From an uncultured Vampirovibrio sp. (GTDB taxonomy: Bacteria; Cyanobacteriota; Vampirovibrionia; Gastranaerophilales; Gastranaerophilaceae): a stretch of 64,000 bases of DNA. The translations under genes were made by a program, and so were the position numbers. Positions within the stretch are counted from its first letter, which is position 1; each line of letters opens with the position of its first letter. The notes beneath the pieces were generated by a model that searched no databases, was not told the DNA's origin, and saw nothing but the letters and a program-made list of their open reading frames with translations. Shown here piece by piece: positions 1-7,768 of the stretch. The DNA lies in NCBI GenBank assembly GCA_910583725.1, contig CAJTXZ010000001.1, positions 1 through 64,000 on the forward strand, written 5' to 3'.

Positions 1-92
1 AACTTATTTAGAACGCTCTTTTTTATACATAGGGACTTCCATTACAAGAAAAAAGAAATCAACATTTTTGTGTAAAATTTTATATAATTGCC
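1..92. repeat. MITE-like palindromic repeat, copy 1 (cut by window start)
   Basis: Right-hand part of the element seen complete at 2139-2329 and 7554-7748. Bases 1-13 are the end of the 35-base core, bases 14-37 the 24-base right arm of the central palindrome, and the rest the conserved right flank ending in the terminal repeat (TATATAATTGCC). The core has the same orientation as copy 2 and the opposite of copy 3. It encodes nothing. Confidence 0.85.
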
Positions 93-166
93 TGTTTTTT
101 AACAATCATCCTGAAAGATTTGACTTTGGTATAATGAAATAATAAGTAATTAAGAAAAACATTATA

Positions 167-763
167 ATGAAAAATTTGCTGTATTTATTATTTAGTTTGT
201 TTTTAGCGCTTATTATATCAGGGTGCAGTCAATGTTTTGTCAATACAACTACTATGAGTAATCTGGCGCTGGAATGCCCAAAAGTCAGCTGTAAGGATTA
301 TCTCAATATAGACCCTTATCTTGAAGGGCATAATGAATTTTTAGGTTCTGACTCTCAAATGATTTACTGGGCACATAAAACCAAAGATTCCTTATATACA
401 AGGTATGACAAGCTTTGCAAAAATATACTTGAAACTTTCAAACAAGACAAGGAATTTGTGCAGGCTTTTAAGAAAGACAAGGCAGCCTTTGAAGTATATC
501 GCAACACCCAAAAAGAGCTTGAATTTCCAAAAGATAAAGATTATGGCACAATGCGCGAGTATGCAGAGTGGAGCTCTGATTATAAATTAACAGTAATACA
601 TATTGAGCAGCTAAAACAAAAAATTAGCGCGTATTGCGACCGTAATTCCTCTTTTCTGCAAAACAAAGATGTTTGTTCTAAAGAAAACATTGATAAAATG
701 TTTGATGTAATTAAGCTAAAAGAGCCAAAAGCAATTATATCTACACCGTATGACAAACAATAA
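167..763 (+). CDS. Hypothetical lipoprotein
   Basis: A 198-residue protein with a basic N terminus, a hydrophobic stretch and a lipobox (IISGC, Cys20), so a signal-peptidase-II-processed lipoprotein is expected. The mature part is hydrophilic and lysine-rich with several further cysteines (for example Cys23) and no domain I recognise. No close neighbour on the same strand suggests a partner. Function unknown; the lipoprotein assignment is the only firm statement. Confidence 0.75.
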   Translation: MKNLLYLLFSLFLALIISGCSQCFVNTTTMSNLALECPKVSCKDYLNIDPYLEGHNEFLGSDSQMIYWAHKTKDSLYTRYDKLCKNILETFKQDKEFVQAFKKDKAAFEVYRNTQKELEFPKDKDYGTMREYAEWSSDYKLTVIHIEQLKQKISAYCDRNSSFLQNKDVCSKENIDKMFDVIKLKEPKAIISTPYDKQ

Positions 764-893
764 ATTGTGTCACTATTTTATTATTCCTTTCCATCCAAGA
801 CTATAATTTGAATATAACATTTAATTTAGAGTTTTGTTATTATCTTAATTATTTTTTAATAATTAATGCTATATTATGCCTTGTTTTTCGGGG

Positions 894-1091
894 TTAATCA
901 GAATCCGTGTCGTTCTTTTCATTTTCAATTTTTAAAGGTTTTGACAATATCAGGGAGTTATCTTTATATGAAACATCTAAGGTGTAGCTGCTTGCTTCTT
1001 TTGGATTTTCTATGCCTAAAAGTTCTAAAAATGTAGGACTTATTGTGATTCCAAAACTTGTTGCACTGATTTTAATTATACGTCTACGCAT
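894..1091 (-). CDS. AbrB/SpoVT-like small DNA-binding protein (copy A)
   Basis: A 65-residue protein whose first 50 residues follow the AbrB/SpoVT/MazE swapped-hairpin pattern: a basic start (MRRRIIKIS), a turn with FGITISP, then LELLGI and a strand-rich tail. Such proteins bind DNA as dimers, often as antitoxins or transition regulators. A paralogue of the same design lies at 43702-43875 (shared pattern K-[IV]-[GS]-x-S-[FY]-G-[IV]-x-I-x-[AP], then LEL[LM]G). It is divergently transcribed from the small gene at 1203-1394, an arrangement repeated at the second locus. The C terminus is acidic. No good ribosome binding site is visible before this ATG. Confidence 0.6.
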   Translation of the reverse strand: MRRRIIKISATSFGITISPTFLELLGIENPKEASSYTLDVSYKDNSLILSKPLKIENEKNDTDSD

Positions 1092-1202
1092 TTTTAAATT
1101 ATAACTTTTATTAAGTTTTTATACTATTTTGTTAAATTATATAAAAATATTCAAATTTTAATGTTAATATATACTTGTTAAAAATTCAAATAAAGGAAAA
1201 AT

Positions 1203-1394
1203 ATGTCACAAAAAGACGATGAAATAATTTTATTAAGACGAAAGCTTATAGATATAAGCGTTGTCGCTTGCAAATTAAAGGCTATAAACAATTTGTTATT
1301 GCCTTTTGCGGATGAAAACTGCATGGAGGGAATAATTATCAGTAAATTATTTTCAAAAGAAATAGAAACACTTAACAAAACCGTTGAATTTTAG
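1203..1394 (+). CDS. Conserved 63-residue protein of the AbrB-linked module (copy A)
   Basis: Starts at ATG with AAAGGA about seven bases upstream. The protein is mostly helical in appearance: a charged N-terminal helix (DDEIILLRRKL), then a conserved block NNLLLPFADENCMEGI and a C-terminal helix. The protein at 43417-43608 has the same length and shares NNL-x2-PFA-x-ENC-x-EG-x-II. Conservation of both length and block shows a real gene. Divergently placed from the AbrB-like gene 894-1091. No family recognised; function unknown. Confidence 0.65.
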   Translation: MSQKDDEIILLRRKLIDISVVACKLKAINNLLLPFADENCMEGIIISKLFSKEIETLNKTVEF

Positions 1395-1483
1395 GGCATA
1401 AAACGCGTCAGGGGCGATTATGCAAAAGCAGCAGATGTCTGATATAATTATTTGCAGGATAAAATTTTGTGAGGGTTTAATTT

Positions 1484-2071
1484 TTGAGAAAATTAAGTTT
1501 TGATTCGCCTAATGAGGCGCTTGAATTTTTACTTGAAGGGAACAGAAAATTTATCGAAGGAAAACCTGAGATTAAAAATTATTGTTTTGATTCAATGATA
1601 AAATCTTTAGACGAGGGGCAAAAACCCTATGCCATAGTGCTTGGCTGTGCTGATTCAAGGGTGAGTCCTGAAATATTATTTGACACAGGGCTTGGCGAAT
1701 TATTTTGCGTGAGAACTGCAGGAAACACAATCGGGCCAAATGTTTTAGAGAGCATTGAATATGCGGTCAAAAAGCTTAAGATTAAACTTTTAATTATATT
1801 GGGGCATCAGGATTGCGGCGTTATGAAATATGCAATGAATGCGCCATTATATAATGATTGCTTTGAAAACCTTATCTATCAGGTGCAGTCAGTAAAGATG
1901 GAGAAGGGGCTTTGCGATTATGATGCGCTTGCAAAAGAATATCTTGAAGTATGCAAACACAGGCTTCTTGTAAAATCGAACATCGTAAAAAATGCCTGCG
2001 AAAACGAAGGTTTAAAGATTGTAAAAACATATTTTGATATTGAAACAGGCCTTGTTAATGTGGTGGAGTAA
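1484..2071 (+). CDS. Beta-class carbonic anhydrase
   Basis: Interconverts CO2 and bicarbonate using a zinc ion. The zinc ligands and dyad of beta carbonic anhydrases are visible: Cys55-Asp57-Arg59 in CADSR and His108/Cys111 in GHQDCG. The length of 195 residues is normal for a cytoplasmic bacterial member, and there is no signal peptide. The start is TTG at 1484, with GAGGG upstream. The gene stands alone between the small AbrB-linked gene and a MITE-like repeat, so there is no operon context. Confidence 0.93.
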   Translation: MRKLSFDSPNEALEFLLEGNRKFIEGKPEIKNYCFDSMIKSLDEGQKPYAIVLGCADSRVSPEILFDTGLGELFCVRTAGNTIGPNVLESIEYAVKKLKIKLLIILGHQDCGVMKYAMNAPLYNDCFENLIYQVQSVKMEKGLCDYDALAKEYLEVCKHRLLVKSNIVKNACENEGLKIVKTYFDIETGLVNVVE

Positions 2072-2138
2072 AGAAAAACATGACACCTATTTTGCTAATT
2101 AAAGAGGCATAAGAATAAGATTATATTTTTAAAATTTA

Positions 2139-2329
2139 GGTAATTATATACAATTTTAAACTTGTTCATTAAATGTTTTCTTTCCATTCCAGTCCCTATG
2201 TATAAAAAAGAGCGGGATAAGTTTCACTTAATAGGAAACTTATTTAGAACGCTCTTTTTTATACATAGGGACTTCCATTACAAGAAAAAAGGGAAACAAT
2301 ATTTTTGTGTAAATTTGCATACAATTACC
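2139..2329. repeat. MITE-like palindromic repeat, copy 2
   Basis: About 191 bases. The ends are imperfect inverted repeats (GGTAATTATATACAAT at left, ATTACC at right). In the centre is a perfect 24-base inverted repeat (2191-2214 and 2250-2273, beginning AGTCCCTATG) around a 35-base core at 2215-2249, which itself holds a smaller 9-base hairpin. The core is the exact reverse complement of the core of copy 3, while the flanks keep the same direction. No transposase is encoded. Confidence 0.9.
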
Positions 2330-2345
2330 ATAATTTTAAATTTGT

Positions 2346-2936
2346 TTACTGCGATGTGCCGATTTTTACCTTTTTTAAGCGCTGTTGTATTTCAAGTGCA
2401 TTTGGCATATTCTTTGTTAGAAGCGCATAGAAGGCTTTTTGATGGTGCTTGTGCACCGTGTGAGTTAATTCATGGAGGATAACATAATCAATAAATTCAT
2501 CATTTAGGGCTACAAGATGTAGGTTTAAATTAATATTATTTCTAAAAGAGCAGCTGCCCCATATTGTTTTATGGTTTTTAATGTAAACTTTTCCATATTT
2601 AAAGCCGTATTTTGAAGCAAGTTCATCCAGCCTTTTGGGTAAAATTTCTTTTGCAAGTTTGCGCCTTTCTTCAATAATTTCAGGTAAAAGCTTAATTTTT
2701 GATTTCAGCTGGGACTTTATCCAGTCAAGATTTTTAAATACAAACTCTTTTGCATAAGTAAAAGAAGTATTTTTTGGCAAAGTAACAAGAACATCACCGT
2801 TTGATTTTGGGGTGATTTTAATGCTTTTTGAGAACGGATGTTTTCTGTACACAATGAAAATGCCATCAATATTTTCCGTACAGCTATTCCTCTTTTTCTT
2901 CCCAGTTTTTTTAAAAATAAAATCCAGTAATGACAA
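2346..2936 (-). CDS. YgjP/SprT-like (DUF45) zinc metallopeptidase
   Basis: A 196-residue cytoplasmic protein of the YgjP/M48-like family. It shows the family's WGSC motif (126-129) and the zinc motif HELTH (155-159), followed by a His-rich segment ending in HHQKAF. The start is TTG at 2936 with GGGGAAG just upstream. It begins 10 bases after the stop of the Ycf45-like ATPase, so the two are probably co-transcribed. Its stop lies just outside the right end of MITE copy 2. The substrate of this family is not established. Confidence 0.8.
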   Translation of the reverse strand: MSLLDFIFKKTGKKKRNSCTENIDGIFIVYRKHPFSKSIKITPKSNGDVLVTLPKNTSFTYAKEFVFKNLDWIKSQLKSKIKLLPEIIEERRKLAKEILPKRLDELASKYGFKYGKVYIKNHKTIWGSCSFRNNINLNLHLVALNDEFIDYVILHELTHTVHKHHQKAFYALLTKNMPNALEIQQRLKKVKIGTSQ

Positions 2937-2946
2937 TTATCTTCCC

Positions 2947-4542
2947 CTAATCCTTCCCCCGAAATATCCTAAGGTGCCTTGAATGCCCCTCGCCTTCACT
3001 TTTTGAGCATAAATTATGGGCTTCGACAAATTCATGCTGCAATTTTCTTATATTCTGCGGCTGGGGCTCTAATTCTACATTCTCAGCCCCTTCCATAACC
3101 TTTGCAATGGCAGCTTTTGCTTCATCAAGGGCTAATTCTGTTTCATCCATAAAACCGGTGCATTTTGGCTGATAAACCTGCTCTTGTGTCAGGTGCAGCG
3201 CGTCTTTTAAGACTTTTTGAATCTGAGACATTGAATTGGTTCTCACAAAATAAACAGGCAGTCTGTATTCATTTGCAACGGATAAAATTTTTGTGCCGCC
3301 CTTAGCAAAATTTTTGTGCGCAATCACAAAATCGGCATCTTCGACATTTCTTACTATTTCCGCGTTTATGTCAAGCCTTTCTATGATTTTATCAACTATA
3401 GAGCGGCTCACCGCATAAATATATATTTTTTTGTGATTTTTAACATCGTCAACGTATTTTTGTCTGTTAAATGAAAAATTAAGAGGACTCTGAGCCCTTG
3501 AATCAAGCTCATTTACCTTGCTTATTATTGGATTTTCAGGTTTTTTATTGATTTTATCATCATAATTTTCATCCACTTTTCTGATTTCGGGCGTTATAGG
3601 CCAGCCTCTTAAGATATAATCAACGGCTTCTGCGGTGTTTTTATACACGGCAAGTGTGTTTCTATCTATAATTTCTATAACAATATCGAATGTTGGCTGT
3701 TTTTCACGTTCAAGAACCGTCTTTTGGCAGCCTCTGTGTTTTGCTTCTTCATCACCAAGTGTAACAGAGCTTACTCCGCCAACTAAATCAGACATTGAGG
3801 GGTTTTTAATAATATTTTCAAGGGTGTTGCCATGAGCTGTTGCAATAAGCATAACACCTCTTTCAGCTATGGTTCTTGCTGCCTGTGCTTCAAGCTCTGT
3901 ACCAATTTCATCCACAACAATAACTTCTGGCGTATGGTTTTCCACAGCTTCAATCATTACATCTTTTTGAAACTCCGGCTGAGAAACCTGCATTCTTCTG
4001 GCTTTTCCTATTGCAGGGTGTGCCACATCACCATCACCTGCAATTTCATTCGATGTATCAACAACAACAACTCTCTTACCCAATTCATCAGCCACAAGGC
4101 GGGAAATTTCCCTTAATTTTGTGGTTTTTCCGACACCCGGACGGCCAAGAAACAGAATACTTTTATTTTGCATTACAAAATCTTTAATGCAGGCGATTGT
4201 TCCTGTTATAACACGGCCTATGCGCATAGTAAGGCCTATGATTTTACCTTGCCTGTTTCTTATAGCACTTATTCTATGGAGAGTACCTGCGATACCGGAG
4301 CGATTATCGGATGTAAATTCAGGAATTTTTTCAACAACAAAGTTTATATCATCTGAAACAACAGTGTCATTTCCAAGGTAGACAATTTTGCCGTTACCTA
4401 TACGGACCTCAGGAATCCTTCCAATGTCAAGTACAATTTCTATTGCATCATCAAGACTGCCCTCTTGTATATGACGCCTGATTTTTGGCGGCAAAACTTC
4501 GGTCAGAAGATGAATATCGTTTTGAAATTGTATCTCACTCAT
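2947..4542 (-). CDS. Ycf45-like ATPase with C-terminal R3H region
   Basis: A 531-residue protein. The N-terminal region (about 1-125) precedes an AAA/RecA-like ATPase core with Walker A GRPGVGKTT (133-141) and Walker B VIVVDE (207-212). A lysine-rich linker follows, then a region reading a short oligonucleotide-binding-like fold, and an R3H-type tail near 465-531. This architecture matches the plastid and cyanobacterial Ycf45 proteins, which are SpoIIIAA-related. ATP-dependent action on single-stranded nucleic acid is the family inference; the cellular role is unknown. AAAGGCG stands before the ATG. It leads the small operon with the YgjP-like gene. Confidence 0.85.
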   Translation of the reverse strand: MSEIQFQNDIHLLTEVLPPKIRRHIQEGSLDDAIEIVLDIGRIPEVRIGNGKIVYLGNDTVVSDDINFVVEKIPEFTSDNRSGIAGTLHRISAIRNRQGKIIGLTMRIGRVITGTIACIKDFVMQNKSILFLGRPGVGKTTKLREISRLVADELGKRVVVVDTSNEIAGDGDVAHPAIGKARRMQVSQPEFQKDVMIEAVENHTPEVIVVDEIGTELEAQAARTIAERGVMLIATAHGNTLENIIKNPSMSDLVGGVSSVTLGDEEAKHRGCQKTVLEREKQPTFDIVIEIIDRNTLAVYKNTAEAVDYILRGWPITPEIRKVDENYDDKINKKPENPIISKVNELDSRAQSPLNFSFNRQKYVDDVKNHKKIYIYAVSRSIVDKIIERLDINAEIVRNVEDADFVIAHKNFAKGGTKILSVANEYRLPVYFVRTNSMSQIQKVLKDALHLTQEQVYQPKCTGFMDETELALDEAKAAIAKVMEGAENVELEPQPQNIRKLQHEFVEAHNLCSKSEGEGHSRHLRIFRGKD

Positions 4543-4617
4543 AGATGATTTCGCCTTTCAAAAGCTTACTACTACAATTGTATTATCGGCTAATTATTGA
4601 AAAACTTTATACCCTGG

Positions 4618-5415
4618 TTATATATTTTTTATAATGGCATTTATTAGTTTTGCAAACTTATTAGAGGCAGTTTTGCCCATTTCAACAACCTCATTATGGC
4701 TCAGTTTTACATCTGAAATACCGCTTGCATAGTTAGTTATAAGACTTATTCCGATAGTTTTCATATTAAGATAGTTTGAAACAATAGCCTCCGGCACGGT
4801 TGACATGCCAACAGCATCGGCAAAATTACTAAACATTTTAACTTCAGCAGGTGTTTCATAGCTTGGCCCTGTGGCCATAAGGTAAACACCTTCTTTAATA
4901 TCTATTTGTTCTTCATGTGCTGTTTGCTTTACAATATCCCTTAGGGTTTTTGTGTATATATCAGACATATCAGGGAATCTTTCACCAAGCGTGTCATCGT
5001 TTTTGCCTATCAAAGGATTTCTCGCCGTAAAATTGATATGGTCAGATATAAGCATTAAATCAGATGGTTTCAAGTCTTTTTTTAAGGAGCCTGCAGCATT
5101 TGTTAAAATAAGCGTTTTTGTATTTAGCTTTTTAAAAATTTTAATCGGAAAGGTAATGTCGGAAAGTTCGTAGCCCTCATAAAAATGAAGTCTACCCTGC
5201 ATTATTACAAGGTTTTTATTATGAATTTTGGTAAAAAACAATGCACCCTTGTGCCCTTTTACAGTGGATGTTTTAAAACCAGGTATATCTGAATAAGATA
5301 GAGATATACCATCTAAATTTTTGGTAAATTCTCCTAAGCCGGAACCTAATACCAGAGCAATGTCTGGTGCAAAATTTCCGGTTTTTTCATTAATATAATC
5401 TATGGTGGATTGCAA
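4618..5415 (-). CDS. punA: Purine-nucleoside phosphorylase (trimeric class)
   Basis: Catalyses phosphorolysis of inosine and guanosine to base and ribose-1-phosphate in purine salvage. The class I features are in order: LGSGLGEF near the N terminus (phosphate loop), GHKGALFF, the GRLHFYEGY block, TNAAGSL, the purine-site GPSYETPAEV and VGMSTVPEAIV, and the NYASG turn with a downstream His near the end. The length of 265 residues is normal for this family. It is separated by about 75 bases from the downstream ATPase gene, and no partner salvage gene is present. Confidence 0.93.
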   Translation of the reverse strand: MQSTIDYINEKTGNFAPDIALVLGSGLGEFTKNLDGISLSYSDIPGFKTSTVKGHKGALFFTKIHNKNLVIMQGRLHFYEGYELSDITFPIKIFKKLNTKTLILTNAAGSLKKDLKPSDLMLISDHINFTARNPLIGKNDDTLGERFPDMSDIYTKTLRDIVKQTAHEEQIDIKEGVYLMATGPSYETPAEVKMFSNFADAVGMSTVPEAIVSNYLNMKTIGISLITNYASGISDVKLSHNEVVEMGKTASNKFAKLINAIIKNI

Positions 5416-5508
5416 TGTTAAAAAAACCTTAATACTAATTACTTTTAAATTTGAAGCTGGGGCCGCAGGCGCTACGTGCCTTGCTGCCGTGTGCTTTTAA
5501 ATTGTAAA

Positions 5509-5754
5509 TCAGCCTACAAGACCGCTATCGTCAGACTCTGAGGCCTTTACCATAATAGCATGCTGAACCGGCTTTTCTTTTTTGATGTTTGAATCGTAAG
5601 AAGCTTCAAAATCATAGCCGAAATCATCCTTATTTTTTTTCATTTGGGATTCATCAACCAGTCTTTTAGCAAGTTCAATCAATTCATAAACAAGCTGATA
5701 TCTATTTTGGGTTTTATCATTTAATTCCCATGCTATTTTTGTAATTTGGTTCAT
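5509..5754 (-). CDS. rpoZ: Probable RNA polymerase omega subunit
   Basis: An 81-residue protein with the omega-like signature NRYQLVYELIELAKRL followed, after a charged linker, by KPVQHAIMVKASE; compare NRY-x-L...A-x-R and KPV-x-x-A in RpoZ proteins. Omega assists assembly of RNA polymerase. AGGAG lies ahead of the ATG. A short G+C-rich stretch (about 5455-5500) separates it from punA. The match covers the two key blocks but the protein is divergent, so an unrelated small helical protein is not excluded. Confidence 0.65.
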   Translation of the reverse strand: MNQITKIAWELNDKTQNRYQLVYELIELAKRLVDESQMKKNKDDFGYDFEASYDSNIKKEKPVQHAIMVKASESDDSGLVG

Positions 5755-6068
5755 AAAAATTCTCCTGATTTAATATTAATAATACAATGAGAAGAATTTT
5801 CTTGCAAGGTGCAGAAAATATACCAGAATGTTTAAAGTACATTTTAAACGTTTGAAAAAGTTTCAAAGTTTTTAAAATATACTTTAAAAACTTTGATAAT
5901 TGTGATAGAAAATTTTCAATGTATCGAATGTATTTTTGTCGTTTTGCGAAAATAGAATCGACAACAGCACAATAGACTGCATTTATACCGGTTTAAAAAT
6001 CATAAACCGATAAACTGATAAAATTCGGCTGGAATTACCCAAGATAGAAGATATTGATGATTTTCAAT
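5755..6068. other. Intergenic region with AT-rich palindromes
   Basis: No gene seen. Two hairpins stand in a row: 5830-5849 (GTTTAAA/TTTAAAC) and 5864-5895, where a 13-base arm CAAAGTTTTTAAA pairs with TTTAAAAACTTTG across a 6-base loop. They share the TTTAAA core and could be operator or processing sites for the minus-strand genes. Neither has a long T tract suited to termination. Confidence 0.5.
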
Positions 6069-6106
6069 AAAAAATCCCGGCCACTAAATAGCTTCCGGGA
6101 TTTTTG
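6069..6106 (-). terminator. Rho-independent terminator of the 6161-6691 gene
   Basis: AAAAATCCCGG and CCGGGATTTTT form a strong G+C stem over a 14-base loop. Read on the minus strand it lies about 55 bases beyond the stop of the secreted-protein gene and ends in a T run. Confidence 0.85.
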
Positions 6107-6160
6107 TTGTTTTGCTTTGCAGTGCAAAGATTTAAGGACCTTTGGTGCCCATTTATATCT

Positions 6161-6691
6161 TTATTCATAATCATATCTTTCATACATGCGTTCTTTCTGT
6201 TTAGACAAGCTATAATAGGCCTCAGGGGATATTAGTTTTAAGAAGCCGTCAATTAAGCCTACATTATCATCATTATCATAAACAGGTGTGGAATCATTTG
6301 CGATTCTTTTTGGGCTAAAGCCCGCGCGTCTTAAGGATTGAGGGATTGCTGTTCCTGATAAAACCTTTCTTTGGCTTGCAAGCTTTAATTTTCTCATCCT
6401 GTCATCTACGGGCAAAAATTCCCATGTTCTTCCAAGAAGATATTCCTCTAGCTTTGCAATTCTGTATTTATCGCTATCATAGGTATTTACATTAGAAAAA
6501 TGCCTTTTTTCCATTATCTTTATTTCTTTTGAGACTTTTTTTGAAAATTTAACATCAGGAGCGGTTGGTTTAGCATTCATAATGTCTTCTGCTGTTATAT
6601 TAAAATCAGCCTGAGTTTCAGCAAAAACAGGAAAATTTGCCGCACACAGGGTAAAAATAAGCAAAAGTTTTAAAAATATTTCTTTTTGCAT
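6161..6691 (-). CDS. Secreted protein of unknown function
   Basis: A 176-residue protein with a clear signal peptide (hydrophobic residues 5-22, cleavage probable after VFAE). The mature protein is highly charged, with a helical block RIAKLEEYLLGRTWEFLP followed by VDDRMRKLKLASQRKVLSG. No enzymatic motif is seen. GGTGGA precedes the ATG, and a strong terminator follows the stop, so it is probably monocistronic. The function is unknown; the KLEEYLLG-type block may be a lineage-specific repeat domain. Confidence 0.7.
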   Translation of the reverse strand: MQKEIFLKLLLIFTLCAANFPVFAETQADFNITAEDIMNAKPTAPDVKFSKKVSKEIKIMEKRHFSNVNTYDSDKYRIAKLEEYLLGRTWEFLPVDDRMRKLKLASQRKVLSGTAIPQSLRRAGFSPKRIANDSTPVYDNDDNVGLIDGFLKLISPEAYYSLSKQKERMYERYDYE

Positions 6692-6877
6692 AGTCCACCA
6701 AATTTACATAGCACTCCACATTCCCACTTTATACTTTTGGGCGCATTTTTCCCTTCGGCAGACAGGCAGTCAAAAATGATATGTTAACTTATGTAACAAT
6801 AATAAGCAAAATCCTAAAGTAAATTTAAAAGCCTGCCGATACTATAACCATAAGGATGATAAAAGGAAATCGAAGAG

Positions 6878-7453
6878 ATGAAAAGATTATTTTTAATACT
6901 TTGCATAACCCTAGTAATTTTATTTTCTAAAGCAAACGTTATACAAGCTAATGACTTTGCTGAAAACACAGCAAATTCAAGAATAGCAGCTTCTTTATAT
7001 ATGTTAAACGACGCAGGCCAAAGAGATGTAATAGCTTTATTAAAAGGTCAAAATGTTACAGGAAAGCCTATCAGAATAATGTTCAGAAACCTTGCAATAT
7101 ACGGTGCCGGCAACTGCGAAGCCTTCACAACAAAAACAAAATCCGGTTCACTTGTAATATTTATAAACGAAGAACACAAGGATGCCCCTCTTGAAGCAAT
7201 AGCCTGCTTAATCGCTCATGAAAGCCAACATCACACAATGACAAACACAAAACAGGAAGAATTAAGAGCTTGGCTTAAAGAGGTTTCTACCTGGAACGCA
7301 TTCGTTAGAAGAGACGGCACTGTTGCAAACTCTACCCACCCGCTTGTTAAAAGAGAAAACAAAATCGCTAAAATATACTCAAGAGACAACGGCAGAAACG
7401 AAATAGAACAGGTAATAGCTCAAAACCCTGCATATAGAGGCCTTAACAACTAA
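6878..7453 (+). CDS. Secreted protein with an HExxH-like motif
   Basis: A 191-residue protein with an N-terminal signal peptide (about residues 1-24). In the middle of the mature chain lies ACLIAHESQHHTM, where HESQH fits the HExxH zinc signature of metallopeptidases; the later ELRAW could supply a third ligand. AAGGA lies upstream of the ATG and a hairpin terminator follows. A secreted or periplasmic zinc peptidase is a reasonable inference, but no named family is recognised. Confidence 0.65.
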   Translation: MKRLFLILCITLVILFSKANVIQANDFAENTANSRIAASLYMLNDAGQRDVIALLKGQNVTGKPIRIMFRNLAIYGAGNCEAFTTKTKSGSLVIFINEEHKDAPLEAIACLIAHESQHHTMTNTKQEELRAWLKEVSTWNAFVRRDGTVANSTHPLVKRENKIAKIYSRDNGRNEIEQVIAQNPAYRGLNN

Positions 7454-7499
7454 TCTTTACGCCAGGCAGGCACAGAAAAATTTATCATCCTAAAATCTT

Positions 7500-7530
7500 A
7501 AAACACTTCAATTTGAAGTGTTTTTTATTT
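7500..7530 (+). terminator. Rho-independent terminator of the 6878-7453 gene
   Basis: AAACACTTC and GAAGTGTTT pair across a short AT loop and run into TTTTTATTTT, about 45 bases after the stop codon. Confidence 0.8.
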
Positions 7531-7553
7531 TGCACAAGCCTTGTATTATTTTT

Positions 7554-7748
7554 GGCAATTATATATACAATATTTTACCCTTGTTCATTAAATGTTTTCT
7601 TTCCATTCCAGTCCCTATGTATAAAAAAGAGCGTTCTAAATAAGTTTCCTATTAAGTGAAACTTATCCCGCTCTTTTTTATACATAGGGACTTCCATTAC
7701 AAGAAAAAAAGAAATCAACATTTTTGTGTAAAATTGTATATAATTGCC
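7554..7748. repeat. MITE-like palindromic repeat, copy 3 (core inverted)
   Basis: About 195 bases with terminal inverted repeats (GGCAATTATATATACAAT at left, ATTGTATATAATTGCC at right). The 24-base arms are at 7610-7633 and 7669-7692. The 35-base core at 7634-7668 is the exact reverse complement of the core of copy 2 (2215-2249), while arms and outer flanks are in the same orientation. This requires an inversion between the arms. Confidence 0.92.
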
Positions 7749-7768
7749 TTGTTTTTTATTACAGTCTT

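Noticed and set aside
2191..2273. Simple terminator made by the MITE palindrome.
   Set aside because: The flanks and terminal repeats are conserved over about 190 bases in separate loci, so it is a repeated element, though it may also stop transcription.
2162..2482. A 106-residue plus-strand frame over MITE copy 2.
   Set aside because: It runs through the palindrome and into the complement of the peptidase gene; composition is not protein-like.
3635..4381. Plus-strand frames opposite the Ycf45-like gene.
   Set aside because: Shadows of a well-supported gene on the other strand.
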